The notes beneath the pieces were generated by a model. The model was not told where the DNA came from and ran no database searches. It worked only from the letters and a program-made list of their open reading frames with translations. From positions 1-43,701 of the IMG/VR virus record IMGVR_UViG_3300039191_000213: 43,701 bases of DNA, one strand, 5' to 3'. Source of the DNA: a virus. The position numbers and the translations under genes are program-made. Each line of letters opens with the position of its first letter. Positions within the stretch are counted from its first letter, which is position 1. This document shows positions 41,268 to 43,701 of the stretch, piece after piece.

Positions 41268-41962
41268 TACGCAGCCTCCTGAATGTTGTGGATTGCCCAT
41301 AAGCCACAAATCCAGTTCACGCCTTTGGCGGTAAACTTGGCCTCGCTAAAGGCATGACCGTTATCGGCAACGTCTGTTTTTGTCTCAAATCTTCCCGCGT
41401 CGATGTGGCCCTGGTATGCCGTCCACTCACTGCCAAGCCGGTACATAATCTTCTTGCTGACTAAAAAGGCGCGGAACTCTGGCTGCTTGGCTTTTAATAG
41501 CTTGCACACCTGGCGGAACCCTCGGCTGCCGCTGTCGGCTGACACGTAGCGCTCGACAAACTCAACGGCTGGCTTTGATTGCTCAATAAGGAGTTGTTGC
41601 TGCTCGATCTGTTCGGCTTGGTCTGCGGCAAGTCTGAGGGCGCTGGAAAGGGTTGTTGGTACTTTAGGCTGACTGGACTGCTCAAGCTCAAGCCAGCGCT
41701 TGATAATCGCTGAGCGTCGCTTTACGTCATATCCCGTCACCAGTAACTCGCTGTTGAAGCGGTCAAGGTGATATTCAGAGGTGTATCCGCGAGAGTCTCT
41801 TTCCTCAATTACATGACGCATCTCTGCGTCATCTCCAAGTTGGTCGAACATCGCCCGTATATCCCGGATAACGTCGCCGTGACGCTTGCCGGTCAAGCTT
41901 GCAATTTCAATACTGCCCATGGTTATCGGGCCGCTATTCACATTTACTATTAAGTCCTGCAT
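41267..41962 (-). CDS. Rha/Ant-type phage regulatory protein
   Basis: This is a 231-aa protein. Residues 1-100 are a Rha-family domain (VNSGPITMGSIEIASLTGKR, HGDVIRDIRAMFDQLG, YHLDRFNSELLVTGYDVKRR). A coiled-coil linker (DQAEQIEQQQLLIEQSKPAV) follows. The C-terminal part (KLLKAKQPEFRAFLVSKKI) is a KilA-C/ANT-like domain. Such proteins act as antirepressors or early regulators. The place, second after cro-type genes, fits. ATG is followed downstream by the replication genes. Confidence 0.8.
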   Translation of the reverse strand: MQDLIVNVNSGPITMGSIEIASLTGKRHGDVIRDIRAMFDQLGDDAEMRHVIEERDSRGYTSEYHLDRFNSELLVTGYDVKRRSAIIKRWLELEQSSQPKVPTTLSSALRLAADQAEQIEQQQLLIEQSKPAVEFVERYVSADSGSRGFRQVCKLLKAKQPEFRAFLVSKKIMYRLGSEWTAYQGHIDAGRFETKTDVADNGHAFSEAKFTAKGVNWICGLWAIHNIQEAA

Positions 41963-41983
41963 AATATTCCTCGTTATCTGATT

Positions 41984-42024
41984 AACCGCCGAGGTGCTTG
42001 CTACACCGTTCGAGGCGGTTTTTT
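41984..42024 (+). terminator. Rightward terminator inside the leftward early operon
   Basis: AACCGCC (41984-41990) pairs with GGCGGTT (42014-42020), with an inner GGTG/CACC stem and a T run to 42024. It reads on the plus strand, against the flanking genes, so it would stop antisense RNA over the Rha-type gene. Confidence 0.55.
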
Positions 42025-42064
42025 GGTTTCTGGCTGTTGTTCAGCCACTCCCGGTTACTGCGCG

Positions 42065-42145
42065 TCACTCACAGTTCTGTTCACTTCCAAATACTTTCTT
42101 CATACCTTCGTATTCATCACGCTTCTTTCGGAGGTAGCAGGCCAT
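42065..42145 (-). CDS. Tiny ORF (26 aa) after the cro-linked ORF
   Basis: This 26-codon ORF starts at ATG 42145, five bases after the stop of the 36-aa ORF, with a GGGGGTG stretch upstream. The peptide, MACYLRKKRDEYEGMKKVFG, is basic and helical. A further GTG-started ORF (41982-42068) overlaps its end. Leader peptides and small early peptides occur here in lambdoid phages, but the evidence is weak. Confidence 0.3.
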   Translation of the reverse strand: MACYLRKKRDEYEGMKKVFGSEQNCE

Positions 42146-42149
42146 GACT

Positions 42150-42260
42150 TCACCCCCCTAATTCAGAAACAGTTGTTTGCCCAAGCTCTGCCAGTGCTCG
42201 AATCTGCGCGGCAGTGGACTCGGTAACGTGGAGGACTATTGTTTGTGTGCGCTTTTCCAT
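42150..42260 (-). CDS. Small ORF (36 aa), possibly ribbon-helix-helix-like
   Basis: This ORF starts at ATG 42260, two bases after the end of the Cro-like gene. The peptide is MEKRTQTIVLHVTESTAAQI, then RALAELGQTTVSELGG, a strand followed by a helix as in the first half of a ribbon-helix-helix protein. It is too short for a full domain, but dimerisation could complete one. It is co-transcribed with cro. Function unknown. Confidence 0.45.
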   Translation of the reverse strand: MEKRTQTIVLHVTESTAAQIRALAELGQTTVSELGG

Positions 42261-42261
42261 A

Positions 42262-42501
42262 TCACGCAGCCTGCTGTCGGCTTTCTCGGATCAGTGCCGA
42301 CTTGAGCCAGTCCCCGCTGAAAGAGCCACCAGCGGCATCTGCAAGGCGTTCTGCGTAATTGGTTTCCCCAGTGTACTCGGTGCGAGGCAGCATTCCACGG
42401 TCAATCCACTTGTAAACAGCGCGAACACTCACGCCACAAGCTTTTGCCGCAGCCGGTACCTTGCCTGGGATCTTGTCAATGGAGCTTTTCAGCACGGTCA
42501 T
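42262..42501 (-). CDS. Cro/YdaS-like repressor
   Basis: This is a 79-aa protein with a Cro-type helix-turn-helix (IPGKVPAAAKACGVSVRAVY, then KWIDRGMLPRTEYTG). It is the first gene of the leftward early operon and diverges from the CI gene across an 80-bp control region with repeated AATGAACT elements. It would repress the cI and early promoters and so support lytic growth. The ribosome binding site is weak. Confidence 0.8.
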   Translation of the reverse strand: MTVLKSSIDKIPGKVPAAAKACGVSVRAVYKWIDRGMLPRTEYTGETNYAERLADAAGGSFSGDWLKSALIRESRQQAA

Positions 42502-42530
42502 AGGGGTATCTCACAATGAACTTTGGGTAC

Positions 42531-42560
42531 ATCTTACAGAATGAACTGACTCTTCCGCAA
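42531..42560 (-). promoter_or_regulatory. Early leftward promoter with operator-like repeats
   Basis: Minus strand -35 TTGCGG (42560-42555), 18-nt spacer, -10 TAAGAT (42536-42531), driving cro. Two exact direct copies of AATGAACT (plus strand 42515-42522 and 42540-42547) lie around it, and an inverted GTTCAT is at 42585-42590. These are likely CI/Cro operator half sites. Confidence 0.5.
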
Positions 42561-42581
42561 GCTTTAAGCGAAAATGCACTT

Positions 42582-43268
42582 ATGGTTCATACAAGCGAAG
42601 AAGAACGACTGGCGGAATTTGCAAAACGACTCGGTGAAGCCTTGGAGTTTGCGAAGATAAATAAATACGGCTCAGGTATTCTCCTGGCCAGGCTGACGGG
42701 CAAGACCGGCAAGGCCGGCAACAAGTGGGTTAATGGTGAATCCTTCCCCCGAAAAGGGAATATGGAAATGATTGCCGACAGGCTTGGAGTGAGGGTTGAA
42801 TGGCTTGAGTATGGCGTCGGCCCAATGAAGACCGATGGAAACGTGGAGATTGACGCAACCCACAGAACGCGAAGGAGAGCACCAGTGATCTCGGATATAC
42901 AAGCCGGCCAGTGGGCTGACTGCAATGACTCGCTGCCACTGGGTATGGGTGATTCGTGGGAAGACGTGCCAGACAATACAAGCCCGAACGCATTCTGGCT
43001 GAGAGTAACAGGGGATAGCATGACCAGCCTGGCAGGTACCAGCGTCCCAAACGGCTCACTGATCCTGGTCAATCCTGATACATCCGCAGACAGTGGCCGC
43101 TTGGTTGTAGCCAAGTTGACGGACAGCGAACAGGTCACATTCAAGAAGCTGGTTATAGATGGCGGCCGTAAGTATCTGAAGCCGCTAAACCCCGCTTACC
43201 CTGTTATAGAGATTACCGCAAACTGCCGGATCGTCGGTGTGGTAACGGACGCAAAACAGAAGCTTTAA
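42582..43268 (+). CDS. CI-type repressor with S24 autocleavage domain
   Basis: This is a 228-aa protein. ATG 42582 is preferred to an in-frame ATG at 42516 because residues from MVHTSEEERLAEFAKRL match family N-termini and the upstream stretch holds operator repeats. The N-terminal domain (20-85) is helix-turn-helix-like. The cleavage site Ala-Gly is in ISDIQAGQW; the Ser nucleophile in VTGDSMTSL; the Lys base in GRLVVAKL. It maintains lysogeny and is lost on RecA-stimulated self-cleavage after DNA damage. A terminator follows directly. The dominant uncertainty is the start codon. Confidence 0.88.
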   Translation: MVHTSEEERLAEFAKRLGEALEFAKINKYGSGILLARLTGKTGKAGNKWVNGESFPRKGNMEMIADRLGVRVEWLEYGVGPMKTDGNVEIDATHRTRRRAPVISDIQAGQWADCNDSLPLGMGDSWEDVPDNTSPNAFWLRVTGDSMTSLAGTSVPNGSLILVNPDTSADSGRLVVAKLTDSEQVTFKKLVIDGGRKYLKPLNPAYPVIEITANCRIVGVVTDAKQKL

Positions 43269-43285
43269 CCAACAGCTGCAATCAT

Positions 43286-43310
43286 GCCCGCCACTGAGCG
43301 GGCTTTTTTT
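43286..43310 (+). terminator. Rho-independent terminator after cI
   Basis: GCCCGC (43286-43291) and GCGGGC (43298-43303) form a 6-bp stem with loop CACTGA, followed by seven T (43304-43310). It lies 18 nt after the repressor stop. Confidence 0.85.
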
Positions 43311-43341
43311 CGTCTGCATGAAAATAATGTACTTTCAGTAC

Positions 43342-43378
43342 TTGACGAGAATGTACTGATGGTTCATAGTTCGTTCAT
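43342..43378 (+). promoter_or_regulatory. pL-like rightward promoter with operator half sites
   Basis: TTGACG (43342-43347) and CATAGT (43365-43370) with a 17-nt spacer. The segment ATGGTTCATA (43359-43368) is identical to one at the cI start (42582-42591), and GTTCAT recurs at 43362 and 43373, one helical turn apart. GTAC is repeated three times just upstream and in the spacer (43329-43356). Confidence 0.55.
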
Positions 43379-43405
43379 CGAATCACGAAACGGACGGACG
43401 CCAAC

Positions 43406-43651
43406 ATGAACACACTAGATACCCACTTCCACCACGCTCAAAACCTACTGCGAGGCAACGCCCTGTCGCGCCAGCCAGCAGCTCAGAAAGCTGTCGCGCC
43501 GATCTTCTACCAGCTGGCAGTAGGCGATGGGGCGATGTACGAGATCCCGACTTATATCCGCAACCGGATTTCACAGTACGACTTCGATAACCGGTGCAGG
43601 GCTGTGGCTTACACGGATCGAGTCCGAGCAATGTTAAGGAGTGCAGCATGA
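43406..43651 (+). CDS. First gene of the pL-like operon, hypothetical
   Basis: This is an 81-aa protein starting at ATG 43406. It is mostly helical (HFHHAQNLLRGNALSRQPAA, then NRISQYDFDNRCRAVAYTDR) and slightly basic. The ribosome binding site is weak. It is the first gene behind the promoter opposite CI, where lambda has N, but it lacks the Arg-rich N-terminus of N proteins. It overlaps the next gene by ATGA. Function unknown. Confidence 0.6.
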   Translation: MNTLDTHFHHAQNLLRGNALSRQPAAQKAVAPIFYQLAVGDGAMYEIPTYIRNRISQYDFDNRCRAVAYTDRVRAMLRSAA

Positions 43652-43701
43652 ACACAGTAACGGTTCACCATCCAGTGCCAGGCGAAACCAGCTCATTCAC
43701 C
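43648..43701 (+). CDS. Partial ORF running off the window
   Basis: ATG 43648 in an ATGA overlap with the preceding gene opens a frame of 18 codons (MNTVTVHHPVPGETSSF) that continues past the window end. It belongs to the pL-like operon. Too short to assign. Confidence 0.5.
   Translation, partial: MNTVTVHHPVPGETSSFT

Noticed and set aside
42587-43144. 185-codon ORF antisense to cI
   Set aside because: Ser/Pro/Leu-rich shadow of the repressor gene, without a start signal.
1-43701. CRISPR arrays, insertion sequences, rRNA genes
   Set aside because: No regularly spaced repeats, transposase motifs or rRNA signatures were found on reading.

Overview
The window is the genome, or most of the genome, of a temperate tailed phage. 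It is a lambdoid-style podovirus-like phage, probably of a moderately GC-rich gammaproteobacterium. The evidence for a phage is the uninterrupted run of structural, lysis, replication and regulatory genes. The temperate lifestyle is shown by a CI-type repressor diverging from a Cro-like gene, and by a 45-nt copy of the 3' end of a proline tRNA gene that looks like an attP site. No integrase is seen; it would have to lie outside the window or be lost. The host genus cannot be named from the sequence.

Layout. Positions 1-1606 hold a short rightward operon of small phage genes, the first cut by the window edge. Positions 1607-1992 hold the attP-like tRNA fragment, a terminator and a tRNA-like remnant. 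A small membrane-protein gene (1993-2214) meets the leftward late operon at a bidirectional terminator. The late operon reads leftward from about 34.5 kb down to 2.25 kb. In order of transcription it encodes the M15 endolysin, two small membrane proteins including a holin candidate, and the Rz/Rz1 spanins. Terminase follows, with its large subunit split into separate ATPase and nuclease genes around a 69-aa ORF. Next come portal, scaffold, N4-gp56-like capsid, head-tail proteins, a tail fibre, a diversity-generating retroelement (DGR), a fibre accessory protein, five putative internal virion proteins and a 4086-aa polyvalent ejection-type protein. The giant protein carries ParB-like, methyltransferase, Strawberry-notch helicase, ADP-ribosyltransferase-like and metallopeptidase-like domains.

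The DGR is the centrepiece. The fibre gene ends in a variable repeat (VR) and is followed by avd, a template repeat (TR) and a reverse transcriptase, the same order as in Bordetella phage BPP-1. VR and TR differ at nine positions over about 109 bp. Eight of the nine are adenines in the TR coding strand, which is the mark of adenine-directed mutagenic retrohoming. The phage therefore can probably change its receptor-binding tip.

The early region (35.1-42.5 kb, leftward) is lambda-like: Cro, tiny ORFs, a Rha/Ant-type regulator, a replisome organiser, a DnaC-like loader, a dense nin-like block of overlapping small genes (NinB-like, NinG), and a gene in the position of the Q antiterminator. A promoter and terminator just ahead of the lysis genes look like the lambda pR'/tR' pair. 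A two-gene rightward cassette (34.6-35.1 kb) with its own promoter and terminator sits between the Q-like gene and that promoter. CI and a rightward pL-like operon occupy 42.5 kb to the end.

Other notable points are two ORFs overprinted in the +1 frame on disordered linkers of the giant gene, the split terminase, and operator-like repeats shared by the CI/Cro and pL-like control regions.
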